Of a stretch of 64,000 nt of DNA, positions 1-11,689 are shown one piece after another. How positions within the stretch are numbered: position 1 is the first letter of the stretch; every line of letters starts with the position of its first letter. A program made the position numbers and the translations under genes. Source of the stretch: Psettodes erumei (Eukaryota > Chordata > Actinopteri > Pleuronectiformes > Psettodidae); NCBI GenBank assembly GCA_016785225.1, contig JAFBJZ010000349.1, forward strand, positions 1 through 64,000, written 5' to 3'. The notes beneath the pieces are model-generated. The model was given only the letters and a program-made list of their open reading frames with translations. It searched no databases and was not told the origin of the DNA.

Positions 1-626
1 TAACAGACTGTACGAAATTAGTTAATATTTCATTCGTTAAATGAAGTAAATTTTTTTCTCTAACTGTTTTTAATAGACCCCGTCCAAAGTGTTTAGACTT
101 TAAGATAAAGCAAATGTTTTGAAATGTTAATGATCCGGTGTCTTAATAAAATAAATAAACTAAACATGCATTTGCAATTTTCAAACTTAATATATTATTA
201 ACAGCACAGCATGGTGGGAAGGGAGTTTTTTCTAAGGGTGGACGACTCCAGGAGAGTGCTTTATGTATTTGGCGAGTGAGGTTGCCCTTATTTAAATAGA
301 ATAAATAAATGAATAAATAAATAAAACCTCCATAATGAGAAAGCAAAGGGTTCTACAATAAAATGAAGTTGTACATTATAGACATATAGCAGTGCATAAA
401 ATAGTTGAGTGCATATATACACGCATATATATTTACATAATTGTCTTTGTTTTATGATTTGCGTATTAGAGACTGTTTGGTTTATTTGGGTGTAAAAAGT
501 GATACACAACAGAAAATAAAAGATAATACCAGAATAACAAAATAATAATACACAAAATTACAAAAAACATGCATTACAAAAACGGCCTTCTTCATGTTGT
601 TTAAAAAAATCATTTAATTTCCAAAA

Positions 627-629
<3 letters not shown>
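1..629. other. AT-rich non-coding DNA, no gene seen
   Basis: The sequence is AT-rich with TAAATAAA-like runs. Short open frames on either strand look like chance. No exon, repeat family or RNA gene was recognised. Confidence 0.6.

Positions 630-669
<40 letters not shown>
630..669. repeat. (CA)20 microsatellite
   Basis: About 20 uninterrupted CA units lie just upstream of the CpG-rich block that starts near 700. Such tracts are abundant in fish genomes. Confidence 0.95.
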
Positions 670-674
<5 letters not shown>

Positions 675-949
675 AGTATTTTTGATTGTGAAAAGGTACG
701 ACAGGAAGTTGTAGATTTATGCTAGTTAGCATGACAGTGGTGGTGGACCCCGGGGTTTACGAGGACCACCCCTCCCAGAAAGACACCAGCCGAGCTGCAT
801 CGTCGTCGGGGGCTGTCCCGGTGAACAGGACACGGGCTTCTTCTCGTCCCGGACCTTGTCCCATCACACATTTTTATTCAGCGAGAGGCTTAGCAGGTTT
901 TACCCCCCCTCCACATCTGCAACCCGTTGCTTTTGTGCAGCGAGGTTAA

Positions 950-1213
950 AGCCACTAACATTTTTGTGTGTTTTTTGTTGTCGAGGTCCTTTAAAGTCCG
1001 TCGCTCATTTGCCTTCGCCCCGGGAAGAGTGGGAAGAGAATACATTTGGATTCAGGCAACGTGACTGCATGCCATGAGCGACTCGAGCCGCTAGATGCCT
1101 GAAATAAGCAGCAGCAGCAGCAGCAGCAACGATCGAGCCTGAGGAGGACCGGTTGTTTAAAGCAACGCTGATTTGGGATTTCAACTACAATACGATACAA
1201 CCGGCACAGCGAG
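950..1213 (+). other. Candidate untranslated first exon
   Basis: The 3' edge is the good donor CGAG|GTGAGC after 1,213. The 5' edge is unknown and the start given is only a guess inside the CpG island. The stretch contains a seven-unit AGC repeat (1,107-1,127). It has no long frame continuing into the donor, which suits a 5' UTR exon. Linking it to the ST3GAL2 coding exon at 30,647 is inference and needs transcript data. Confidence 0.35.
1107..1127 (+). repeat. (AGC)7 trinucleotide repeat
   Basis: Seven perfect AGC units sit inside the CpG island, 86 bp before the candidate donor at 1,213. If the exon is real, the repeat is transcribed as a CAG-type tract in a 5' UTR. Confidence 0.95.
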
Positions 1214-1518
1214 GTGAGCCTTTCGATGTTCATGTGACCGAGTGATGTGTACCGGGTGGTTCTTCGGGGTGCACCCGAGCGCAGCTCGGTGAAGCAGCCG
1301 TGTGGTGGTGGTACTGATGAAGAGGCAGGTATCATTCTCCTCCTCCGGTGTCTGCTGCTGGTGTAGGAGGCCATCGGCTCTGTGCGTCTCCCTCTGCCCG
1401 GTGTTTGTTGTCCTGTCTGACAGTGAACGCCTCTTGTGTCGCCTGCCCCCAATGACAATCAGCTCAAAGTACGGACGCACTGTCAAAGTGTGTTACCCGA
1501 GCTTTAAATTAATACTGC

Positions 1519-1541
1519 ATATATATATATATATATATATA
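1519..1541. repeat. (AT)n microsatellite
   Basis: About 11 AT units are followed by imperfect ACATAC. Nothing else is notable. Confidence 0.95.
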
Positions 1542-2089
1542 CATACTGAAATGAAGATATCGAAGAAGAGTTGTAAAGTCAGATCTTGTTCAGGGAAGAC
1601 TCAGAGCAACTAAAGTATCTTTATGTTGTGCAGCTACATTTATAGAAAAGTATTTTTTTCCTAGAAATTCAGTGAGTGTAGAGACAAAGTGTTCCGCTGT
1701 CCCTCCATATGTAGTCTGTGTCTTTGGTTTGACATTTTGATCCCGAATGACATTAAATGCAGCGACTCGGCTGGGGCTTGACATTTAAACATCCCTTCCG
1801 TAGCTTCGTTTCGTCCTCTTTCTCTCTCCTCTGTTCTCCCTCTTCCCCGATCTTCTTTCCTATCAGCCTCCCCCCATCTTCCCTTCGCCCCACTTCTCTC
1901 CACTACTTCCTTGCCTTTTGTCCTCTCACCCCCCTCATTCATCTCTCTGCCCCTCTCTTTTCCCCTCCATCGATTTGCCTGCCGGCGTTGCTAAGAGACG
2001 ACGGTAGTTGGAGTGCTGTGAGGGATAGAGGCTTCGCCTGCTCAGGAAGAAAGGTGAAGATTTATAAGAGACTTCTCTTCTTTCTTTGT

Positions 2090-2260
2090 TGTTGAGTATG
2101 TTTGCTGATGGATTGCCGGTTAGACTCTGTGGCTCCCAAACGTTGAGATATTATTAAAGTTCCTCTTTGCACTTGAGGGAATTTGATGGGATTACATCTT
2201 CCCATAAGTAATTTCCCCAGTGGGGATTAATAAAGTATTCTTATTCTTATTCTTATCTGA
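2090..2260 (+). mobile_element. 3' end of a CR1/L2-group LINE or dependent SINE
   Basis: The stretch ends with a run TATTCTTATTCTTATTCTTAT (about 2,236-2,257), preceded by GGGGATTAATAAAG. A short hexamer repeat at the 3' end in place of poly(A) is typical of CR1/L2-group LINEs and the SINEs that use their machinery. The LINE ending at 13,200 has the same kind of tail with a different hexamer (ATTCTG). No reverse-transcriptase coding sequence precedes it, so this is a short 5'-truncated copy. The 5' limit is approximate. Confidence 0.55.
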
Positions 2261-5200
2261 GTTTGTAGAGAAACTGTCTGTACTGTACTAGACAGTGGAC
2301 AGCTACTGCTGGAACATGCTACCACAGAGTTTGGTATGGTGCGCAGATATGCAGCGAAAGGGGGTTTCTGGGTAACTTTAGCTCACAGATAGGCAGTACA
2401 AATACGTAATACAGCAGTGCATCATGTCAGGTACCAACAACTGTTCCAACTTCAGCAGCAAACATTGTGTCCATGCAGCACCTTATAGTAAAAAGCAGCT
2501 GTACATGAAATGCCTGCGCTGATATTAGCCAACCTCCTCTGTCATCCTCCTGCTCCTCTCGTCCCACGTGGACATATTTTTACAACGGCGTAACACTTCA
2601 CCTTCTAAGAAAACCCAGGAGCTTAAATGTAAGCGGGGACATTCTCATGCTAGCTAAGCAGTCCGTGGTGAGACGTGTCTTAACCTTCAACCTGGCCTTC
2701 TGCTTTAATCATCCGACTGTTAGAAATAAACAAACATCAGCAGGCCAAGAGTAATTGCAGGCAACGACGAACCCACGAGCTAAAAAAGACCTGCTTGCAT
2801 GTTTGACGCATATAACTCCACTTTAAGAACGCAGCTTTTAAAGGCGTTTCAGTAAACCGTATGCTTCCCAGTGGGTCCCGTGGAAAGGAATGCAGGAGTT
2901 GCCACCCACCATGTGGATCCAATGCGCTGAGCACAACGCTCCCAATTCCCATTCTGGATTTTTCCCGGCTTTAAAAGAGGCTTCGATGCTGCCTCAACAA
3001 AGCAGGCCCGGCTTTGTAATCATGGCCAGTTTAACAACGAAGCCCCCGTCTATTCTGGCGTTACGCGTTGTGCCTCGGCTCACATCACACCATCTTTGAT
3101 GAGGCCGTCCACAGCCTCTAGATTCAAGAGAGTGAGAGCAACTAGTCACTGTAAAACTAATCTTTCTACATTTTAATTTGGGGGTTAAACAGAACAAAAT
3201 CGGACTGGAGTTTGAACATCCTCATATCAGCCTCGGAGCACTTTATCAACACATAAACTTCTCCTCTTTTTAATATTCTCAACAGCAAAGCTGGAAAACA
3301 CTGCTTAATTTGTGTAGTTACACACTATTTACAGCTATCTAGCGGTACTTGTCGTTAAGTGACCACTTGAGTTGTTTCCAAGCATTAATTCTCTGCAGCT
3401 GAGGTGCACACGGGCTGACAGGGTTGTATAAATTCAGCAAAAATATCTGCACACTGATTTTTTAAAAAATGATTTAAAAAAATCCAAGATGTAAACCAAT
3501 ACTGTGCCAAGCAACCTCATTCAGAATTCTTTATGTTTAATATTTAACGTATTTAATGATTTTTTTGTACACACACTGACCTCTGCACATGCAGTAAGAG
3601 TTTTTGCGCTCATGCATACTTTATGAGGGAAATTCCTGTTTGATCATGAAAATGCAGAATTAAAAAAGAAATAAAATAAATGAGAAATACAGGATATCGC
3701 CCTGTACGGATGTATTGATGCCTTAAAAGGTGCTGAGCAGAGTACGATAATTCAATCTTTGCTTTTGAAACACCTTTTTCCTCAAAATTAACCCAAAAAT
3801 CAAACACGTCTTATAATGCAACAGACCAAATGATTATTTTAATGAATGACCTTTAAAATGATTCATCAAAAAGCAAGTCATTATTTGTGAGGACAAATAA
3901 TTGGTCTATTAAAGGAAAATCTTGTTTTTGTGTAGCTCTGAAATAACTCTGAAATGTATCTATCATGACACAGCACGATGTATCATCAGACCATGTTGAA
4001 TTTCATGCAGCTAGAACCAGTTAACACGCAGCTACAGAAGGACAGTCACGGTTACAAGGCACCGGTGCATTTAATATATCACTGGCACCATAAAACTGGC
4101 TTCACCGTAAAATCCATAAGTGCAACAATGACCTTGGACGTCTGCGCCGTTAATGAAAAATGCACAAGACTAAAAAGCACTTCATTTGCTTCAGGTGTGT
4201 TGCATGTGGGTATTTTTACACTCTGCCACAGAACAGCTCTGCTCATAAATAACAATATAGCATCACGCCACATGATTATAATTTCTCAGACAAAATCTGC
4301 TCTGCGTTGAATGTACAAAAAAGGATATGAAATAACATTGTGATATATTTTATGTATATTTCAGGGCTATATATACAGTACATGCACGCCACTGCCTGTA
4401 CTGTGTGTATAAAGCCGAATCAATGACACTAACCTGTACTTTTTGACAGTTTACAAATCAAATCTGTAACACATACAAGTACTAGCATGTCGTACGGGAA
4501 CATGCCAGCTGACAAGCTTAGCACGGAGCCAAGAGGTTGCTAATAGGATTCTTACCTTTAAACCCTGTGCGCGCACACACACACACACACTCCCCTCATT
4601 ATACTCCTGCTACATTCTGAGAACGCTGAGAACAGATTTGAAATGTAAATCCCGTCTGTCGTCTCAGGGTCTGTGACCAGCACACAACAAACTAACCGTT
4701 AATGTGTTGGCTACAAAAATAAACTTGTTTCACCTTTGGACACAAGGCACACATTTACAACACAGTGGGGGTTTTTTTCTTCTTTTAAACGAATGCTAAG
4801 AATTGCTGCAGAATTAATGCTCAGAATTAATTGCAGAGCGGTTTCAACTCAAGGCGTAGGTGCCGCTCCTCAGCACGATCCGCGTTGAATATTCTTAAGC
4901 ACCCTTTTTGTAATCCTGATAGCTTTAATGTGACGGCTTCCGATTACAGACAGGGCCGCGACTAAGAACGCACCAGCGTTACAGGTGGTGGCTGTTTATT
5001 TGCTTCCCTCACCAGCGAGGAATCCCACAAATAAAAAACAGTCACAAGCCAGTTGGGATGTTTGACTGAGATTCTCTCTTTAAATACTGTGGTTGCAGTG
5101 AAGTTTGATTCTGTGGCTGGTCATCCCCCAAAAAACAACCCAAAAAGCGATTTAAGTCCATGTCAGACACAGCATTCCACAAGGATGGTTTGAAGTTCAA

Positions 5201-5261
5201 AAATCAGATGTTAAACTTCCAAGTTTTTTCAGGAACGCTTTCATGAAGACGTGTGTGTGCT

Positions 5262-5298
<37 letters not shown>

Positions 5299-6369
5299 GT
5301 GCGCATGCGTAATATCTGGCAGGGATAGCAAATTTAGTGCTTAATGAGCTGCAGAAACTGTATGATGTGCATCCAATTTAAACACTGCCTTGAGGTAAGT
5401 AAGGCCTTCGGTGAAGAAAGTTTATGCGCCTTCATGAAAAGACTTGCAATACCAATCGGGCTGATTTCAGGTTTGGGGGGTGGGGCGTAATGCACACCCC
5501 TCCAGCCCAGATAACACACATGCAGCAGCGCAGAAAGAATGGACATGATGCTGCTGAAAGAAACCAAAAAAAAAAGCAAAACAAAAAACTTTTTTTCCCT
5601 CCACACAGGCTCACAGACACACGCAAGGACAAACACACTCACGTAATCCTATCATTTTAAACGACTTACAGTGACTGTATTTTATTCTCTTACACACATA
5701 CACACATATGAGCGCGCACTTAATCCCATCATTGTAAACTACTTAACCTTCTCACATGCGTTTAACTCCTTTATTCACACAGGTATTTGAATCAACGCTA
5801 AAAACCTCTTAGTGTATAACCCCCCCCCAAAAACCCGTGGCACTTTGCAGTGCACTGCACCGTTGTTTATATAAATTACTGGAAATCGATTCAGTTTGAC
5901 TTTTGTTTGTGTTAATCTCCATTTGTTTGGCATATTATTGATGGCTATCTGGCCTTTTGTTTGTCTCTTATTATTTCTCCGATAGAAATCACGTACAGTT
6001 GCTACTCGAACCATCGCATGGGATAACACGGCCACTGTCGGTCCATTTATTTCCACACTGTTTGTCCAGGGACCAATCAATGGCTCCTGTTAGCACTGAT
6101 AAGAGCGCACGCGATCAACGGTGGGGACAACGGGCAAATCATGTGACACCCTGCGCTCACAGAGCAGAAAGAGGAAAACACCAATTTAATCAAATCAGTG
6201 GCACGTTTTAACAGAATGACTAATGCGCCATCTCGCTTCAAGCCAACACACTGTGTCGCACAAACATGGCCACTTTAGCAAGTGGATTGTCAAGCAAATA
6301 AATCTCATGCTAATTCCTTCCCACACAACAGTATCCAAAATTTGCGGTACTGTAAGAAGTATTGTGTTA
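2261..6369. other. Non-coding stretch, no gene seen
   Basis: No exon with splice sites, no conserved protein fragment and no structured RNA was recognised. It contains a (CA)n tract at 4,570-4,591, a (GT)n tract at 5,265-5,301 and short C/A homopolymers near 5,821. If the CpG island at 700-1,290 starts ST3GAL2, this is part of its first intron. Confidence 0.55.
5265..5301. repeat. (GT)n microsatellite
   Basis: A GT tract with a few GC interruptions. Confidence 0.9.
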
Positions 6370-6795
6370 TTACCCTGAAGGATTGCTTTGACATTCTTGC
6401 TGTGTTAGACGAGAAGATCAGTACCACTCTCATCTATCAGGAAGCTAGAGACAGACGACAATTAGCTTAGCTTTGCATAGAGGCTGGAAAGAGGAGTGAA
6501 CAGCCACTCTGCTGTTTTTGCATCTAAAAAGATCTGCCCACCAGCGCCTCTAAAGTTTATTAATGTACATGTTATATTACACTTGTTTAATCTGGATTTT
6601 GTTGCCTTTGGTGAGAGTCAAAGCAACGTGTTTCCCCCTGCTTTCAGTCTTTATGCTAAGCTAGGCTAACCACCTGCTGGCTACACTCGCATGTTTAAAG
6701 ATGAGGTGTGAGAGTGGCATTGATTTTCTCATCTGAATCTCAACAACAAAGCGTAATCAATTTTCTCAAAGTGGCAAAGTTACTTCAATCCATAA
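6370..6795 (+). mobile_element. MITE-like fish repeat, copy 1
   Basis: The two ends are imperfect inverted repeats: GACGAGAAGATCAGTACCACTCTC near 6,410-6,433 mirrors the complement of GAGAGTGGCATTGATTTTCTCATC near 6,710-6,733. The interior holds the phrase TTTATGCTAAGCTAGGCTAACC (about 6,650-6,671). I know this architecture as a short non-autonomous repeat widespread in percomorph fishes. Related copies lie at about 31,150-31,350 and 48,001-48,450. No coding capacity. End points are approximate. Confidence 0.6.
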
Positions 6796-7145
6796 AAAAG
6801 TCAGGACTGTCAGTTTGACAACGTTTTTATGCTGCATTTTTCATCAAGTGCTGTAGTCACTACTTGCTCATCTCTTGCAGATCGATATACATGATTCTTA
6901 ATAAAAGGAGCCAAGTCAAAAAAATTGATATTAACCTCAACAAAGGACTTTAGTACTTACTTTTATTACACCAGAGTGACCAGAGGAGGTTGGAGGAGGT
7001 TATAAAGGTAAAGGGACACCTTTCTATTTATATACTTGACATGCTGACAAAATGTGTGTTTTAAATTCTGTCCCCACCTGGCCTTTATCATGCAGTTTTC
7101 CAAACAGTAGTTTTCTTGGCTGTCTGTTCTCGTCCTCTGTCTCTA

Positions 7146-7148
<3 letters not shown>

Positions 7149-7184
<36 letters not shown>
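7149..7184. repeat. (GT)18 microsatellite
   Basis: An uninterrupted GT tract of about 18 units. Confidence 0.95.
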
Positions 7185-7186
<2 letters not shown>

Positions 7187-10100
7187 AAAGCAGACAGGAG
7201 CCAACTGGAAAAAAAACCCTCTTAATTAAATGTATGTTATGAAGGTGTCAGGGAATGAAGAGGACTAAAAGCATCAGTATATACCATTAAAATAAGGTTC
7301 GTTTTCAACTATCCGCCAAGACCAAGCGGCAATGAAACTCTCAGCAGAATTCGATGTACACTGCAGCGCTTCCCGCTTGATGAAATCAATGCCCAAATAT
7401 CGGATTAAGTTTCCCGGCAGTCACAGTTTGCTCTGCAGAGGGTTCGAAACTCAGCCCAATAACATAATTATAGATCGGCATCCTGCTCACGCGCCCGGTT
7501 CTGATGGTGGAGCCGCTGATGTTCATCTTATCGTTAGAAATCTGCAGTGGCAGGACACAGAGGCCCTTTCCGGTCTTGTCTAATTAACGCATCAGGAAAA
7601 TCCTCAACTAGGTTAATCTGATACCTAGGGAGCAGATGGAGTTTTAATAGAGCCACACAAATCTAAATGGGTTAGCCGCTCCTCTCCTCTCCCTTCCTCT
7701 CATCACTTTTGGTCCAGAGGAAGTTCAAACTGGGTTAACACACAGGTCAGCCCATTGATACAGCCTCAAAAAGGTCACTTTCTCTCTCTGTCTGTCTGTC
7801 TGTCCGTCTCTCTCTCTTTCTCTCTCTCACTCGTCTCTCTCTCTCCACATGCACACCCTCACAAGCAACGTTTGCAGAATAAACAAGAAGTCGCGCCGCG
7901 TTGAGTTGTCAAGCTGATGTTCCCTTTTACTGCAAAGACAGCTTCGGTGACAGACAGATGGGCTCGGTAACAGATGCGCTCGCCTCCAATCAAGAGCAGC
8001 GTGTTCATAGATGGGAAGGGACGCGCAACATGTTGGATTTGCTGATGAAGAAGGTCTGCCAGGTGCGTGGTGGCCTGCGTGTGCAGACACATCTGGACAG
8101 ATGGTTCCAAAAAGTACACAGCGTGAGACTAGCCCAATATCTGTTTGGTTTTGTCCCCATGCAGGCGCTTTTTGTACATTTCACATAATGATTTAGGTTG
8201 TCACATAATACCTCAAGTTCTCACATAGTTAACTGTTACAGCAGAAAATATCATTTGTCGTAGTGAGTAGAGATACAGTACATTTAGTAATCAATAAACA
8301 GTCAATACAAACCTCAGAGAGAAATGAGCCCACTGTGTGTCTGCAGGTCATTTCAAACTAGCGCAAGAATGGCTGGCTCCACCAGTAAAAATGAAAAACA
8401 ACTTTACATGTGAGCCATAATCAGTAGCGAAAACAGGTTCTAAACTAAGGAAAGTCTCAAGGAACTGTCTAGGACATTAAAAGGGACTTTATGTTATTCT
8501 ACAGCTGAAAAGCATACACTGTCTCCAGTCTTTTACTCTCAGGTATAAGCTAAAGATAAAACATGTTGGGCCACAAATTCACAATGGCATTTGGCGTTTC
8601 ATGTGGTTTTTCCGTCTCTTTCCGTCTTAATCATATCTGTGTGGAGCTGGAGCGGCTGGTGTGGCATCACAGAAACACCACTTGTCAGCATGATTAGCCC
8701 TGTCAGCAGGTAGCTGTTTAAATCACCTGTGGTGACAGCCGCAGATTCCCCCAAGTGGCCCCCGAGCAAGAGCAACTCCCGGCTGTGTGTCTGCTACAAA
8801 GAATGCAGCTTTTTTTATTTCATGTAATACAATGCAATATCAGACAAGTACCTGCAATATGTCACCCTGGTTGTGTAAGAAGGCAGTTCTGGCCTTAGCC
8901 TGGGAGATGAGGTGTGACAGGGACCACTCACATCTGTAGTGACTTGCTTGGAAAATGTAAATTTGTTGTGTACTTGCTTATCTTAGCATACAAGTGTTCA
9001 ATGAACTGCAAATCACTTCATGAGCCACCCATGTATAGCACATAACAACCAGGTGAAGCAGCCACATTTTTTTGTGTGTGTGCGCGTGTACCCATCCCTG
9101 AGCTCAAGTCACACCTGTCATTGCCTCATTTTTGTTGCAGATGGATGGTAGCGCTTCAGACAGAGCAGTCCATCACCTTATCTCACTGCTCATCTGAGGG
9201 TTTTTGTTCTCTTGGGATTATTCTTTAAATGGCCTGCCCCCCCGCCAGGGAGCACTTGTGGAGGCGGCCATCATAACTCTTTCAGTTCACTGATGATCAG
9301 CTTAGAAAACGCCCCATCCAGCAGCTCCAGATAGCGAGCAGCTGACGTGGCCAGGGCTATTTTGGCATCAGCTCTTAAGTCGAAATCATTGCTGGTGCCT
9401 TTTAAACTGCCTGACCTCGTGACCGGATGATTTATGAACATATTGTCATCAGAATTGCTCGTGTCACTGACTTTCCAGTTAATCCGACTTGTAAAGAATA
9501 AGCCGCCGGCTCTGTTCCTAAAGTTTTTTTTTTTTTTTTAAGTTTGTCTTTGTCGTACAGCGGCACATAGAGGAGCAGCTCCCAGGGCTGCTGTCTGTCG
9601 AGCGTTCGCTTCATCTCATCCGTCTCCCAGAAAATCTTCTCATCCCTTTGTCTCACCTCACCCTCTTATCTCTCTGTGGAGCATGAAGGAGCACCCACGG
9701 GAGAGAGCGAGGAGTGGCAGAGGGGAGCCTCCTGCTCTCTTTTCAAGAAATGCGTAGGGGCGAGATCATCAACTTCCCCATAAAACCAGAGAGGCCCCGT
9801 TCACCCTGAGCCACCACCTGAGCTGAATTTAACAAGCAGTCATTATTAGTCTACTGTGGTCGTGGTCGTGGACGGGGTGGGGTTACTGTAGTTACAAATT
9901 ATAGCAAAATATCAGGACTTTTTAGTTTATGCGTTTACTTACTTACTATATAAACTGTTGTCAGGGCTGAAGTTGTTTCCTAAACTCAGCTCGGTGCAGG
10001 CTGGCCTTCGAGAACCCGTCCCCCCACTGTTCAACCTCTCTATCCACGCCATAAAGTATCGACTGCGCTCCCTCCACTTTGTGTTGAACTACATTCTCGC

Positions 10101-10879
10101 TGTCTGACACCGCTTCTGGCTCGCAGTGCTCATTCTCGGTAATTATAGCTGTTCATTTCAAGCTGATTTTCTCTTTCTGTATCAGTTCACTTTAATTTAA
10201 ACTGGTGCGGCAGTTTTCCGTTAACAGCTGTGCTCGGTTTCCTTGTCGTTTGCAGAGACGTGGCTCCGTTCTCGACACGTGATAAATCTGGCACAAACAG
10301 TCGAGGTGTTTGCCGAATCGATGAGGTCAACTGTGTTAGCTGAGGGTGGGGGACACGCATTATGAGCGCGGAGCTGATTCTGAATATCACAAATACACAA
10401 TTGAGTTGAGCTTTATGAGCCATCTTTTTTGGAGTTTGACTCGCACGAGGGATTAGAAATATGGATATGCCGGTCTCTGCTTCATTAACTCTGACCGTTC
10501 TTTATTTTTTATCTGTTACTTGTGAGTCCATCGACTTAATGGAAGTGCAGCTCTTTAATTGAGCTATAATTGCATCCAGTGGTAACACTATATGGGTTAA
10601 GCACAGGTTTTAAATCTCAGAGGCTACCAGATGATCTGCCTCATTCTCCCCTTGCTTTAAGTGACTCTGAAGCAGTAACAGAGGATAATGACATCATTAT
10701 AAAGCATGTCACTCACTGCAAACTAGATATGAAGTGATTGGGCCTGGACTTTAGTAATCTTTCATTTTCCACAACGGGTTTGACGACCTCTATTGTATTT
10801 TTGCGAATCCATTGTGTTGCTTTAATTTCATTTTATTTTTCTAAGGTGTAGCCTATCATAGTAATGTGTTGACAATGGT
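7185..10879. other. Non-coding stretch, no gene seen
   Basis: No exon recognised. A TC/TCTG low-complexity tract occupies about 7,781-7,846 and a T homopolymer about 9,525-9,539. The part from 7,320 to 7,680 is complex, AT-motif-rich, unique-looking sequence that could be a conserved non-coding element, but this cannot be judged without an alignment. Confidence 0.5.
7781..7846. repeat. TC/TCTG low-complexity tract
   Basis: A mixed (TC)n and (TCTG)n pyrimidine-rich run. Confidence 0.9.
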
Positions 10880-11029
10880 GTGGATATATGGGTGTTGTTA
10901 TGTGCGCCGTACAGTAATGTTTAGTCATGGAGGAGAGTCAAAGGTGCCCTCACCTTTGCAACCTCACGCCAACGCAGGGGGAAACGAGCCGGTGCGCTCG
11001 TGCACCTTCGCCATCGAGGAAGAAGCATG

Positions 11030-11510
11030 CCGCTACCTGAAATATTTCTTTTCAACGTTCGCTCACTGAGCAATAAAATGGACGAACTTCGGCTTTTGTA
11101 GAGGAGAAACAAGGACTTTTATTCATCATCTGTTTTGTGTTTCATGGAGACATGGCTGTGTGGGAACATCCCGGACTCTGCGCTCCAGCTGGACCGATTC
11201 CAGCTTCACCGAGTGGACTGAGCGTGTCTCTCTGGCAAAACAAAGGGTGGAGGTATTTGTTTCTACACCAACAGTGGCTGATGCAACAATGTAACAGTGA
11301 TACCACGGCACTGTTCTCCCTTCCTGGAAACTTTTATCATTAACTGTAAGCCATTCTACTCCCCCCGTGAGTTCGCTTCATTCATTCTGGTCGGTGTTTA
11401 CACACCACCGGAGGCCGACGTGCAGGACGCACAGCGCGTACTCGCCGACCAGATACTGGAAGTGGAGCGAACCAACCCGGACTCCTTAGTTATTGTACAG
11501 ACAGTTTATT
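11030..11510 (+). pseudogene. LINE endonuclease-like fragment
   Basis: Translated pieces in alternating frames read like the start of an apurinic-type LINE endonuclease: FNVRSLSNKMDEL near 11,050, FMETWL near 11,140, and FILVGVYTPPEADVQ around 11,380-11,425. Stops and frame changes separate these pieces. The part that should follow, with the catalytic histidine of this nuclease family, is missing because the sequence jumps to the RT region. It is inactive. Confidence 0.7.
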
Positions 11511-11689
11511 AAATGCGCGACCAGGTAGAGGAACACTTTGGACCGCTGTTACACAACAGTCAGTAACCCTTATCACGCCGTCACTCGAACACAACATGGT
11601 CCACCTGAACAGAGGCGGTACAGCTTCCACCACCACAGCTGGCCCTCGCCCACCCCCCTCCACCATCAACACCTCTGTCTGTCCTTGGA

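Larger units (their letters stand above)
700..1290 (+). promoter_or_regulatory. CpG island, candidate ST3GAL2 promoter
   Basis: CpG dinucleotides are dense here (for example around 765-850, 1,005-1,025 and 1,070-1,095), in contrast to the CpG-poor flanks. Promoters of broadly expressed vertebrate genes often look like this. The island ends near a strong splice donor on the + strand (CGAG|GTGAGC at 1,213/1,214). The next + strand gene found is ST3GAL2, whose coding start lies 29 kb downstream. Mammalian ST3GAL2 has upstream non-coding exons and long 5' introns, so assignment to ST3GAL2 is plausible but inferred. It could instead serve an unannotated transcript or a gene on the opposite strand that lies outside the window. 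Confidence 0.45.

Noticed and set aside
630..669. Regularly repeated units that could suggest a CRISPR-like array (also 7,149 and 53,921)
   Set aside because: They are plain dinucleotide microsatellites without spacers, in a vertebrate genome.
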